Shown: positions 56,826 through 64,000 of the stretch, piece after piece
Layout of the letters: each line of letters begins with the position of its first letter
Position numbering within the stretch: the stretch's first letter is position 1
NCBI GenBank assembly: GCA_003170415.1
Contig: PMZJ01000041.1
Coordinates: forward strand, 94,283-158,282
Direction of reading: 5' to 3'
Source of the DNA: Phycisphaerales bacterium
Lineage (GTDB): Bacteria; Planctomycetota; Phycisphaerae; Sedimentisphaerales; Anaerobacaceae
Length of the DNA: 64,000 bases
Notes under the pieces: model-generated
What the model was told of the DNA's origin: nothing
The model's database searches: none
What the model saw: the letters and a program-made list of their open reading frames with translations, nothing else
Program-made: the position numbers and the translations under genes

Positions 56826-57644
56826 ATGAGCGCAAAAGAATCACTCAAGGATAAACGACAATTTGCAATCGTCACCGGAGCAAGTCGGGGCATCGGCAGG
56901 GCCATCGCAATCGAGCTTGCGGGACTCGGGTTTGATATCGTTCTCAATCATTACGATTTTACAGCGGATGGCAAACCTGATGAAAAGGCGGCGCAGAAGA
57001 CATCGTCGGATATTGCGGCCAAAGGCGTTCGTTGTCTTGTAATTCGTGCTGATGTCAGCCGTGACGCCGACCGCGCAGCACTCGTAAAAGCGGTTAAAAA
57101 CAAATTCGGCAGATGCGATATGCTTGTGAATAACGCGGGCGTTGCGCCTCTGAAACGAATTGACCTGCTCGAAGCAACCGAAGCGAGTTTCGACAGGGTG
57201 CTGAGCATCAATCTCAAAGGGCCGTATTTCCTCACCCAAATGTTGGCAAAATGGATGATTGAGCAGAAAAAACAGTACCCGGACAGAAGCTTCCGCATTG
57301 TGAATACCGGCTCGATGTCGTCCTACACAAGTTCGCCGGCCCGCGGGGAATATTGTATAAGCAAGGCAGGGGTCAGTATGATGACTATGCTCTACGCTGA
57401 CCGCTTAGCGGAATTCGGAATCGGCGTATTTGAAATTCGCCCCGGCATTATTGAAACCGATATGACAAGTGTCGTTAAGGAAAAATACGATAAACTTATC
57501 GCCGAAGGAATAACGCCGATTAAACGCTGGGGACAGCCCGAAGATGTCGCAAAAGCTGTCAGTGCAATTGCCGAAGGCAAACTCGATTTCTCGACGGGGC
57601 AGGTTATCAATGTCGATGGCGGATTCCATTTGAGAAGATTGTAA
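56826..57644 (+). CDS. Short-chain dehydrogenase/reductase (SDR)
   Basis: 272 residues. Rossmann fold with VTGASRGIGRA (cofactor loop), LVNNAGVAP, SSYTSSPARGEYCISKAG (catalytic Ser-Tyr-x-x-x-Lys) and a C-terminal INVDGGFHL. An insertion after the second strand (NHYDFTADGKPDEKAAQKT) is longer than in FabG-type enzymes. A GAGG site precedes the ATG 6 bp after the oxidoreductase stop. In a uronate operon a sugar-acid or keto-deoxy-sugar oxidoreductase (KduD-like) is more likely than fatty-acid synthesis (inference). Confidence 0.88.
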   Translation: MSAKESLKDKRQFAIVTGASRGIGRAIAIELAGLGFDIVLNHYDFTADGKPDEKAAQKTSSDIAAKGVRCLVIRADVSRDADRAALVKAVKNKFGRCDMLVNNAGVAPLKRIDLLEATEASFDRVLSINLKGPYFLTQMLAKWMIEQKKQYPDRSFRIVNTGSMSSYTSSPARGEYCISKAGVSMMTMLYADRLAEFGIGVFEIRPGIIETDMTSVVKEKYDKLIAEGITPIKRWGQPEDVAKAVSAIAEGKLDFSTGQVINVDGGFHLRRL

Positions 57645-57655
57645 GGGATTAAAAA

Positions 57656-58441
57656 ATGGACATCAAAACAACAGTGCAGGTTTTACTCAAGGATGGCTTT
57701 ATTCTCGTTTTCAATGAGGACCGGCTCGATATCGTTAAAACAGCCGGAGCGCTGCTTGAGGCGGGCATCGGCAATATGGAAGTAACCTGCCGAATTAAAA
57801 AGCCGCTGGAAAAACTCAGTCGGCTGCGCAAAGAATTACCTGAATTTGTCGCCGGCGCCGCGAGTTTGATTGATGAACCTGAAATGCTTAAAACCTTCAA
57901 TCTGGCCCATACGGATAACCCGCTGCCGACGATTGATGAGGTCGTTAACGCAGGGGCACATTACATTGTCTCAGCGGTCAATTTCAGAAAAGCAACTTAC
58001 GAAAAGTATGCAGGACAACTGGCGATTATTCCCGGCTGCGGCAGCGCAACGGAAATAGTAACACAGTTTTCGCTTGGAGCGAATTTCTGCAAGGTTTTCC
58101 CCGCGAAAGAGCTTGGTGGGCCGGCCTTTATCAAGGCGGTTGACCCCGCTATCCACAAGTTAATCAGCTTAGTGCCGACCGGCGGCACAAATGCCCAGAA
58201 TATTCCTGACTACATCGACGCGGGCGTTTTGGTGCTCGGCGGCTCTTTCAGCGCGATTGAAAAACCTTTGTTTGCGGAGATTGTCTCAAAGCAGGATTAT
58301 AAACTTCTTGCCTGCGAATTGAAAAAGACCAAAGAGCTTATCGACAGCAAGCGCAGCCAGAAATGGCCTAAGCTCGACTTCGTAAAGGCCTCGATAGAGG
58401 AAATCAGCCAGATAACGGGCAGGAATTTCAATATCAGATAA
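57656..58441 (+). CDS. KDPG/KHG aldolase-family protein
   Basis: 261 residues. Class I aldolase that splits 2-keto-3-deoxy-6-phosphogluconate-type substrates. Glu42 in NMEVTCRIKKP matches the catalytic Glu of IEVTLRT. The Schiff-base Lys146 is in FCKVFPAKELGGPAFIKA (family: KFFPA). SLVPTGGTNAQNIPDYIDAGVLVLGG gives the phosphate-binding loop. The ~50-residue C-terminal extension is longer than in typical Eda proteins. Together with the KDG-kinase-like gene downstream it forms the classical end of uronate catabolism. Substrate specificity for the phosphorylated or unphosphorylated form is not certain. Confidence 0.88.
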   Translation: MDIKTTVQVLLKDGFILVFNEDRLDIVKTAGALLEAGIGNMEVTCRIKKPLEKLSRLRKELPEFVAGAASLIDEPEMLKTFNLAHTDNPLPTIDEVVNAGAHYIVSAVNFRKATYEKYAGQLAIIPGCGSATEIVTQFSLGANFCKVFPAKELGGPAFIKAVDPAIHKLISLVPTGGTNAQNIPDYIDAGVLVLGGSFSAIEKPLFAEIVSKQDYKLLACELKKTKELIDSKRSQKWPKLDFVKASIEEISQITGRNFNIR

Positions 58442-58444
58442 ATT

Positions 58445-60457
58445 ATGGAATCGATAAAGATAGGAAAACAGAAAATCACTGTTCATAGATATAACACCGT
58501 TATCGTCGGCGCCGGTGCAGCCGGGATGAACGCCGCTGTTCACCTTTATGAATTCTTCACACAAAAAGGAATCAAGGACGCTCAAAACCGTATTGCGGTA
58601 GTAACCGCCGGCGTTTCTCTCGGCGCATCGCGAATGAGCGGCTCAGACAAGCAAACCTATTATAAAATGGGCACAAGTCCTGACGTCCCTGACTCAGCCG
58701 AGGCATTTGCCAAAAGCATTACCGCTGCGGGCTGCTGTCACGGCGACCTGGCCCTTGCCGAGGCGATTGGGTCGCTTCGGGAATTTTATCATCTCGTCCA
58801 GGCAGGCGTGCCGTTTCCCCACGATTCAACAGGCAGCTTTCTCGGCTATAAGACCGACAATGACTCGTATGAGCGAGCCACGTCTGCCGGACCAAAGACA
58901 AGCAAGCTAATGTGCGAATGTCTGCAAAGGCAGGTCGTGCGTTACGGTATCAGGATTTACGACCAGCAGGAAATCTCGCAGCTATTAACAACCGGAGAAG
59001 ATGATAAAAAGCGTATCATAGGCGTCGTTACAATTGATAAGAAAACGCTGAATACCAAAAATTACGGCATCAATGTTTTCCAGTGCGAAAATCTTATTCT
59101 CGCTGCCGGCGGGCCGGGTGAATTATACAAGACGAGTGTCTATCCCAAAAATCAAACGGGCATTCACGGCGTTGCTTTTAAGGCAGGTCTTGCCGCTGAG
59201 AATCTTACCGAATCACAGTTCGGCCTTGCCAGCACAAAATTCCGCTGGAATGTATCCGGCTCATATATGCAGGTCATTCCACGTATCTTCAGCACCGATG
59301 CGAGCGGTAGCGATGAGAGGGAATTCCTGACGGATTATTTCCCGTCGATGAGCAAAATGGCCACGAATATTTTTCTAAAGGGTTATCAGTGGCCTTTTGA
59401 CCCGCAGAGAATTGAAAACTGCCAATCCTCACTTATCGACATACTCGTGTTTAATGAGACGCAAAAAGGCAGGCGCGTCTTTATGGACTTCAGGAAAAAT
59501 CCGGTTGGCAATTCCAAAATGAAGCCCTTTGCCATCGAAGACCTTGAAGAAGAAGGGCTTACCTATCTGAAGAAAACCGGCGCTCTACAGAAAACACCCA
59601 TTGAACGCCTTGCCTGTATGAATCAGCCGGCGATTGATATTTACAAAGAACACGGCATCGACCTCTGGAAAGAACCCTTGGAGATAGCCGTCTGTGCTCA
59701 ACATAATAATGGCGGATTTGCCGTCAATCACTGGTGGGAATCGAATATCCCGCGGGCGTTTGTCGTCGGCGAAATGGCGGGAACCCACGGCATAAAACGG
59801 CCGGGCGGTTCAGCCCTGAATTCAGGACAGGTCGGCTCGCTCCGCGCGGCTGAGTTCATCGCAAACGTCTATGGTGCTGGTTTACCTTTAAAAAATTCAG
59901 CCACAAAAGAGATTAAGCCGCAGGTTAGTGAGCTGATTGAGAGGTTCACCGGCTTTGGACAATCAAAGGGTCTTAAAGCAAAAGACGTCCTCGCCGAGAT
60001 TCAGCATCGTATGACCGCCTCTGCAGGCCATATTCGCGAGATTAATGATGCCCGTAATGCGATGACCAATGCTATCGCTCTGGTGTACCGTATAAAGGAG
60101 AAAGGTATCGCAATAAGAAGCACAAAGGACATTCCCGTGGCTGTCAGAGCTGAGCATCTTGCACTGGCGAGCGTGGCGTATTTAAAAGCAATTGTATCGC
60201 TGCTTGAACAGGGCAGCGGTTCGCGTGGGTCGCATCTTGTGCTCTCGCCGGATGGCGTTCATATTGTCGGCACCAAGCTAAAATACAAACAGGAAAACGA
60301 GGATTTGCGTAATTCAATTTTGCGAATTGAATACGACCCCAAACAGCCGGACTTGTTCCGCTGCGAAAGTATCACGCCGAGACCCATCCCAGCCGAACGC
60401 AAAGCGTTCGAGTCCGCCTGGAAAGATTACAGATTAGGGAAAATATATAATCTTTAA
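58445..60457 (+). CDS. Fumarate-reductase/succinate-dehydrogenase-like flavoprotein
   Basis: 670 residues. The FAD-binding dinucleotide motif is NTVIVGAGAAGMNAAVHL. Later, NLILAAGGPGELYKTSVYP and QHNNGGFAVNHWWESNIPRAFVVGEMAGTHGIKRPGGSALNSGQVGSLRAAEFI match the SdhA/FrdA/L-aspartate oxidase fold. The C-terminal helical domain is present. No iron-sulfur or membrane-anchor partner is adjacent, so it is not a respiratory complex II. In this operon it more likely acts on a sugar-derived acid (inference). It starts 3 bp after the aldolase stop. The stop codon TAA at 60455-60457 lies within the repeat element that follows. Confidence 0.85.
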   Translation: MESIKIGKQKITVHRYNTVIVGAGAAGMNAAVHLYEFFTQKGIKDAQNRIAVVTAGVSLGASRMSGSDKQTYYKMGTSPDVPDSAEAFAKSITAAGCCHGDLALAEAIGSLREFYHLVQAGVPFPHDSTGSFLGYKTDNDSYERATSAGPKTSKLMCECLQRQVVRYGIRIYDQQEISQLLTTGEDDKKRIIGVVTIDKKTLNTKNYGINVFQCENLILAAGGPGELYKTSVYPKNQTGIHGVAFKAGLAAENLTESQFGLASTKFRWNVSGSYMQVIPRIFSTDASGSDEREFLTDYFPSMSKMATNIFLKGYQWPFDPQRIENCQSSLIDILVFNETQKGRRVFMDFRKNPVGNSKMKPFAIEDLEEEGLTYLKKTGALQKTPIERLACMNQPAIDIYKEHGIDLWKEPLEIAVCAQHNNGGFAVNHWWESNIPRAFVVGEMAGTHGIKRPGGSALNSGQVGSLRAAEFIANVYGAGLPLKNSATKEIKPQVSELIERFTGFGQSKGLKAKDVLAEIQHRMTASAGHIREINDARNAMTNAIALVYRIKEKGIAIRSTKDIPVAVRAEHLALASVAYLKAIVSLLEQGSGSRGSHLVLSPDGVHIVGTKLKYKQENEDLRNSILRIEYDPKQPDLFRCESITPRPIPAERKAFESAWKDYRLGKIYNL

Positions 60458-60613
60458 CCACAAAGTTTGCCCGCCGTTTGTCTGGCGGGGCACAAATCCA
60501 CGAATTCCCGTTTACGACTTGCGAGGACAGAAAGGTACATAATGCTCATATAATTCATCCTTACGCGGAAATGACAAAGGAATTTGTGGAAATCCGTGAA
60601 ATCTGTGGTTAAA
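60453..60613. repeat. 160-bp element with inverted termini
   Basis: TTTAACCACA at 60453-60462 and its reverse complement TGTGGTTAAA at 60604-60613 bound about 140 bp of non-coding DNA. Internal words 'gtggaaatccgtgaaatct' resemble the 'aactctgtgaactctgtggcta' family at 170-190. It may be a miniature inverted-repeat element or a chance pair inside repeat DNA. Confidence 0.55.
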
Positions 60614-60671
60614 ATAAGTCGCTCAGGTACAAAGTTGAATGATGGTATTATAAAGCGGAAAGGAAAGGATA

Positions 60672-61754
60672 ATGAAGTATGGGTTGAATATTGCGGAAAA
60701 TGGTGAGCTGGATTTGGTATCGCTGGGTGCGGTGGTGCACCGGCTGGACCCGGGCATTGTACCGTTCAAAAAAGCGACAAATTTTGAAGTGCATGTCAGC
60801 GGCGGCGAATTTAATGTTGCCGCAAACCTGTCGGATTGCTTCGGCCTATCCACCGGCATAGCGACCGCTATGGCGGATTATCCGATAGGCGATTTAATCA
60901 GTCAGCGGGTTCGTGCGATGGGCGTCAGGCCTTTTTATAAGCATTTCAAACATGACGGCGTTCAGGGGCCCAATATGGCCACCGTTTACAGCGACCGCGG
61001 CTGCGGCGTGCGCGCCCCCGTGGTATTCTACAATCGCTGCAACGAGGCGGCGGCACAATTGAAGCCCGGTGATTTCAACTGGAAGTCGATTTTCGCGGGC
61101 GGGGTACGATGGTTCCACAGCGGCGGTATTTTTGCGGCACTTTCGCCGACAACGGCCGAAGTGATTATCGAAGGTATGCAGGCAGCCAAGAAAGCCGGCG
61201 CCATCGTATCGTTCGACCTCAACTATCGGGCCAAACTCTGGAATATCTCCGGCGGCCACGAGCGGGCGGTTGCGGTTTTAGACCGGATTGTGAAAAACGT
61301 CGATGTGCTTGTCGGAAATGAAGAGGATTTGCAACTGGGCTTAGGGATACCGGGGCCGGAAGTGGCCGCAAAGTCAAAGCTGGATTCGAGCGTTTTCATC
61401 GGAATGATCGACAAAGTTATCAAAAAGCACCCCCAGATTAAAATCGTGGCGACGACGCTGCGTGAAGTGCATTCGACCAACCACCACAGCTGGAGTGCGG
61501 TGGCATGGGTCGACGGCACACCATATATGGCGCCGACGTGCGAACTTGATGTAGTTGACCGCGTTGGCGGCGGAGACGGCTATGCGGCCGGTTTCTTCTA
61601 CGGACTTCTCACAGGCCAATCACCGCAGGATGCGGTGAAATTAGGATGGGCGCACGGCGCACTTTTGACAACCACGCCGGGCGATACCACAATGGTTACG
61701 GCAGAGCAGGTAAAGGCATTTGCCGGCGGCGGCTCGGCGAGAATACAAAGGTAA
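60672..61754 (+). CDS. kdgK: PfkB-family kinase, 2-keto-3-deoxygluconate kinase-like
   Basis: 360 residues. LVSLGAVVHRLDPG, then VSGGEFNVAANLSDCFGLSTGI (substrate loop), VSFDLNYRAKLW as in KDG kinases, NEEDLQLGLG, and the catalytic DRVGGGDGYAAGFFYGLLTG with Asp of the GxGD anion hole. AAAGGA is present before the ATG. In the operon with a KDPG-type aldolase and polygalacturonases it would phosphorylate 2-keto-3-deoxygluconate made from galacturonate. Other keto-deoxy acids are possible substrates. Confidence 0.85.
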   Translation: MKYGLNIAENGELDLVSLGAVVHRLDPGIVPFKKATNFEVHVSGGEFNVAANLSDCFGLSTGIATAMADYPIGDLISQRVRAMGVRPFYKHFKHDGVQGPNMATVYSDRGCGVRAPVVFYNRCNEAAAQLKPGDFNWKSIFAGGVRWFHSGGIFAALSPTTAEVIIEGMQAAKKAGAIVSFDLNYRAKLWNISGGHERAVAVLDRIVKNVDVLVGNEEDLQLGLGIPGPEVAAKSKLDSSVFIGMIDKVIKKHPQIKIVATTLREVHSTNHHSWSAVAWVDGTPYMAPTCELDVVDRVGGGDGYAAGFFYGLLTGQSPQDAVKLGWAHGALLTTTPGDTTMVTAEQVKAFAGGGSARIQR

Positions 61755-61763
61755 TCGAATAAA

Positions 61764-63098
61764 ATGTCACCACAAAAAAATTTAAGTATCCGTGATTTCG
61801 GAGCCGTTGGTGATTGTCTCGCCGATAATACCATGGCGTTTCATAACGCTATCGAGCAAGCCGGCAAAAATAACGGTGACAAGATAATCGTTCCTGCGGG
61901 CACATATCTGACCGGGCCGATTCATTTGAGAAGCAATATAGACCTCCATCTCGATGCAGGCGCGAGTATTGTCTTCAATGATAATTTCGAGGATTGGCCG
62001 GCGATTAAGTCGAGGTGGGAAGGTGTGGAATGCTACGGTTACTCACCCTGCATTTATGGCGAGAAACTAAGTAATGTTTCAATCACGGGGGCCGGAACAA
62101 TCGACGGCAGGGGACAAGCATGGTGGAAAGAATTTAAACGACGCAAGACAAAGGGACAAACCCAGCCGGAATCTGCCCGCGACAAGGAATTCGCAAAACT
62201 TAATAAGGATACGGATTTGTCCGATTGCGGTGGGGGAGGCATTAGCTCATTTTTTTTCAGGCCGCAGCTTATCCAGTTTAATAATTGCTCAAATGTGCTG
62301 CTTGACGGTTTTACAACACGCAACTCTCCTTTCTGGAATACACATCTTGTTTATTGTTCGAATGTCATAGTGAAAAATACAACCTTTCAAAATCCTCAGG
62401 ATGGCATCAACGGCGACGGTCTTGCTATTGATTCCTGTAACGGCGTAAAGGTTTTTGACTGTACTTTTGATGTAAACGATGACTGCCTTTGTTTTAAATC
62501 GGGCATAGGCAAAGACGGCATGCGCGTAAACAAGCCCTGCCAAAACATTGTCGTAAAGAACTGCAAAATGCTGCGAGGCCACGGCAGCGTTGTTATGGGT
62601 TCCGAAACGGCAGGCAGCATTCGAAATATCGAAATATCCGGTTGTAGTTTTATCGGCAATGACCGCGGGCTGAGAATAAAATCGCGGCGGGGAAGGGCCG
62701 GCACCGTAGAAAATATCACACTTAATAACATCACTATGAATGGCGTCGGCTGTCCGATAGTTATTAATTTATATTACGAATGCGGCGCACGGCCTGAAGA
62801 AATCGCTGCGTTTTCCGACCGCAGTCCAAGACCGATTACAGAAACCACTCCGTGCATTAGAAACATAAAAATAACAAATGTTACGGCCGACAATGCCCAG
62901 ACCGCGGCGGCATTTTTGTTAGGCCTGCCTGAACGGCCTATCGAAAATCTTCTCTTTGAGAATGTCAAAATTACGATGGCTAAAGACGGCAAACCCGCAC
63001 GCCCGGCTATGGCCTTCGGCATTAAAGAAATGCAGGGCCAGGGAATCATTGCCGAGTTCATCAAAGATTTTATCCAAAGGAATGTGAGCATAAAATGA
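61764..63098 (+). CDS. GH28 polygalacturonase-family enzyme
   Basis: 444 residues without an obvious signal peptide, so it may act in the cytoplasm. The N-terminal cap reads LSIRDFGAVGDCLADNTMAFHNAIEQ. GH28 motifs follow: NPQDGINGDGLAIDSC (Asp in the NTD-like position), DVNDDCLCFKSG (paired catalytic Asp), RGHGSVVMGSE (GHG) and RGLRIKSRRG (RIK). The parallel beta-helix pattern is clear. It hydrolyses galacturonan or a related pectin glycan, probably as an exo-enzyme on oligosaccharides given its predicted location (inference). It overlaps the next gene as ATGA. Confidence 0.92.
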   Translation: MSPQKNLSIRDFGAVGDCLADNTMAFHNAIEQAGKNNGDKIIVPAGTYLTGPIHLRSNIDLHLDAGASIVFNDNFEDWPAIKSRWEGVECYGYSPCIYGEKLSNVSITGAGTIDGRGQAWWKEFKRRKTKGQTQPESARDKEFAKLNKDTDLSDCGGGGISSFFFRPQLIQFNNCSNVLLDGFTTRNSPFWNTHLVYCSNVIVKNTTFQNPQDGINGDGLAIDSCNGVKVFDCTFDVNDDCLCFKSGIGKDGMRVNKPCQNIVVKNCKMLRGHGSVVMGSETAGSIRNIEISGCSFIGNDRGLRIKSRRGRAGTVENITLNNITMNGVGCPIVINLYYECGARPEEIAAFSDRSPRPITETTPCIRNIKITNVTADNAQTAAAFLLGLPERPIENLLFENVKITMAKDGKPARPAMAFGIKEMQGQGIIAEFIKDFIQRNVSIK

Positions 63099-64000
63099 GA
63101 ATAAACAAATATATTTTGGCAGCCGTCTGTGTCATTCTGTTGGGCGGATGTGTTAGCCAGACAAATTCCGGCTGGGGAGAGATCGATAAGATTTTAAGCA
63201 GGGTTAAAGCTCCTCAGTTTCCGGCCAGGGATTTTAATATCACCGATTATGGTGCGGTGGGGGATGGGGAAACCAATTGTGCCCAGGCAATCAACAAAGC
63301 GATATCTGCCGCTAATAAAGCCGGCGGGGGACGCGTTGTAGTTCCACCCGGCATATTCCTAACCGGCGCGATATATTTGAAAAGTAACGTGAACTTATAC
63401 GTGTCACGGGACGCGGTTGTTAAATTTTCAACTGACCCCAATCAATATCTTCCGGCGGTATTCACGCGGTGGGAAGGCGTCGAGTGTATGAATTACTCGC
63501 CGTTAATCTATGCTTATAGGGAGAAAAATATAGCCGTAACGGGCAAGGGAACCTTAGACGGGCAGGGTAGTGAAGGTAATTGGTGGAAATGGCGGAGAGG
63601 TCTCCAGAGCAAGGACCGGCAGGAATTGTTTGCGCAGGGACAAGAAGGCGTGCCGGTCGAGAAGAGACAATACGGCGGCGGATACCTCAGACCTACTATG
63701 ATTGAGCCATACAAATGTGAGAACGTCCTGATAGAAGGCGTAACAATCATAAACGGCCCATTCTGGCATATTCATCCTGTGCTGTCACAAAATGTTATTG
63801 TCAGGAACGTCCGGGTGGACGGTATGGGACCGAACAATGACGGGTGCGACCCCGAATCGTGCAAGGACGTGCTCATCGAGGGTTGTTTCTTCAGCACGGG
63901 AGATGACTGTATCGCGGTAAAGTCGGGCAGAAATAACGACGCCAAACGCGTAAATGTGCCGAGCGAGAATATTATTATCCGCAATTGCATTATGAAAGCC
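63095..64000 (+). CDS. GH28 polygalacturonase-family lipoprotein, partial at window edge
   Basis: 302 codons visible, with the 3' end outside the window. The leader RINKYILAAVCVILLGGC has a lipobox (LLGGC), so this copy is likely anchored to a membrane. It starts at 63095 and overlaps the upstream GH28 stop by 4 nt (ATGA). The domain begins FNITDYGAVGDGETNCAQAINKAI and continues with TGKGTLDGQGSEGNWW, MIEPYKCENVLIEGVTI, MGPNNDGCDPESCKDVLIEG (NxDGxDPxSC) and STGDDCIAVKSG (catalytic Asp pair). The GHG and RIK motifs would lie beyond the window. It is the surface or periplasmic partner of the upstream enzyme. Confidence 0.92.
   Translation, partial: MRINKYILAAVCVILLGGCVSQTNSGWGEIDKILSRVKAPQFPARDFNITDYGAVGDGETNCAQAINKAISAANKAGGGRVVVPPGIFLTGAIYLKSNVNLYVSRDAVVKFSTDPNQYLPAVFTRWEGVECMNYSPLIYAYREKNIAVTGKGTLDGQGSEGNWWKWRRGLQSKDRQELFAQGQEGVPVEKRQYGGGYLRPTMIEPYKCENVLIEGVTIINGPFWHIHPVLSQNVIVRNVRVDGMGPNNDGCDPESCKDVLIEGCFFSTGDDCIAVKSGRNNDAKRVNVPSENIIIRNCIMKA

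Noticed and set aside
58445-60457. Respiratory succinate dehydrogenase flavoprotein subunit
   Set aside because: No iron-sulfur or membrane anchor genes are adjacent, and the gene is embedded in a sugar-acid operon.

Overview
The window looks like a chromosomal segment of a member of the Planctomycetota, most likely a Phycisphaerae/Sedimentisphaerales-type bacterium. This is inferred from four PEP-CTERM proteins, a dockerin-like Ca-binding segment inside a secreted GH16 enzyme, pseudopilins, pectin-degrading GH28 enzymes and intergenic regions full of short dispersed repeats. No rRNA or other phylogenetic marker beyond DnaA, FtsY and MiaA is present, so the assignment is an inference.

Layout. 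0-1.9 kb: an HNH/AP2 endonuclease and a lipoprotein. 1.9-9.7 kb: housekeeping genes (ftsY, dnaA with a strong promoter and a TTG start, a diacylglycerol-kinase-like lipid kinase, tRNA-Leu(TAA), an isopropylmalate/Re-citrate synthase-like enzyme, a HAD protein, thrC). 9.8-13.8 kb: a self-contained module (four-repeat membrane protein, histidine kinase, response regulator, triple-PepSY exported protein) bracketed by an inverted pair of the same dispersed repeat. 14-23.3 kb: an envelope and isoprenoid region with two ArnT/PMT-type glycosyltransferases facing a six-gene leftward operon (miaA, UbiA prenyltransferase, ChbG-like deacetylase, ArnC-like glycosyltransferase, and two tandem membrane-anchored dual-specificity phosphatase homologues, one of which has lost its catalytic Cys), followed by a polyprenyl synthase. 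24-27 kb: three type II/IV pseudopilin-like genes. 27.5-34.2 kb: dxs, nadK, an exported TPR protein and dinG. 34.4-35.2 kb: a PEP-CTERM gene between direct repeats.

36.0-47.4 kb: a collinear virion-structure cassette (portal, scaffold-like protein, SU10/DUF5309-like major capsid protein, connector/tail-like proteins, a beta-helix protein, a tail-hub-like protein, a small membrane protein and a lipoprotein). I see no terminase, tape measure, integrase or replication gene. A reverse-strand pair (a small membrane protein and a spore-photoproduct-lyase-like radical SAM enzyme) sits inside it, and a near-perfect 35-bp palindrome lies 270 bp upstream.

47.6-55.1 kb: exported proteins, including a GH16 laminarinase-like enzyme with a dockerin segment and three adjacent PEP-CTERM genes. 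These three lie between a 3'-end fragment of a PfkB kinase gene and the intact kinase gene. A 5'-truncated tRNA-Met-like remnant follows. 55.4-64.0 kb: a rightward pectin/uronate operon: an Old-Yellow-Enzyme-type reductase, an SDR, a KDPG-aldolase-like enzyme, a fumarate-reductase-like flavoprotein, a KDG-kinase-like enzyme and two GH28 polygalacturonases, the second cut by the window edge. The GH28 enzymes would release galacturonate-type sugars, and the aldolase and kinase fit the 2-keto-3-deoxy-sugar-acid end of uronate catabolism. The two flavoenzymes are not part of the textbook route.

The most distinctive feature overall is that families of short, often palindromic repeats occur not only between genes but in frame inside coding regions (dxs, dinG, a pseudopilin, the phage scaffold gene). 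Similar repeats also make up the C-terminal codons of the HNH, HAD and OYE proteins. This resembles the Rickettsia palindromic element phenomenon.
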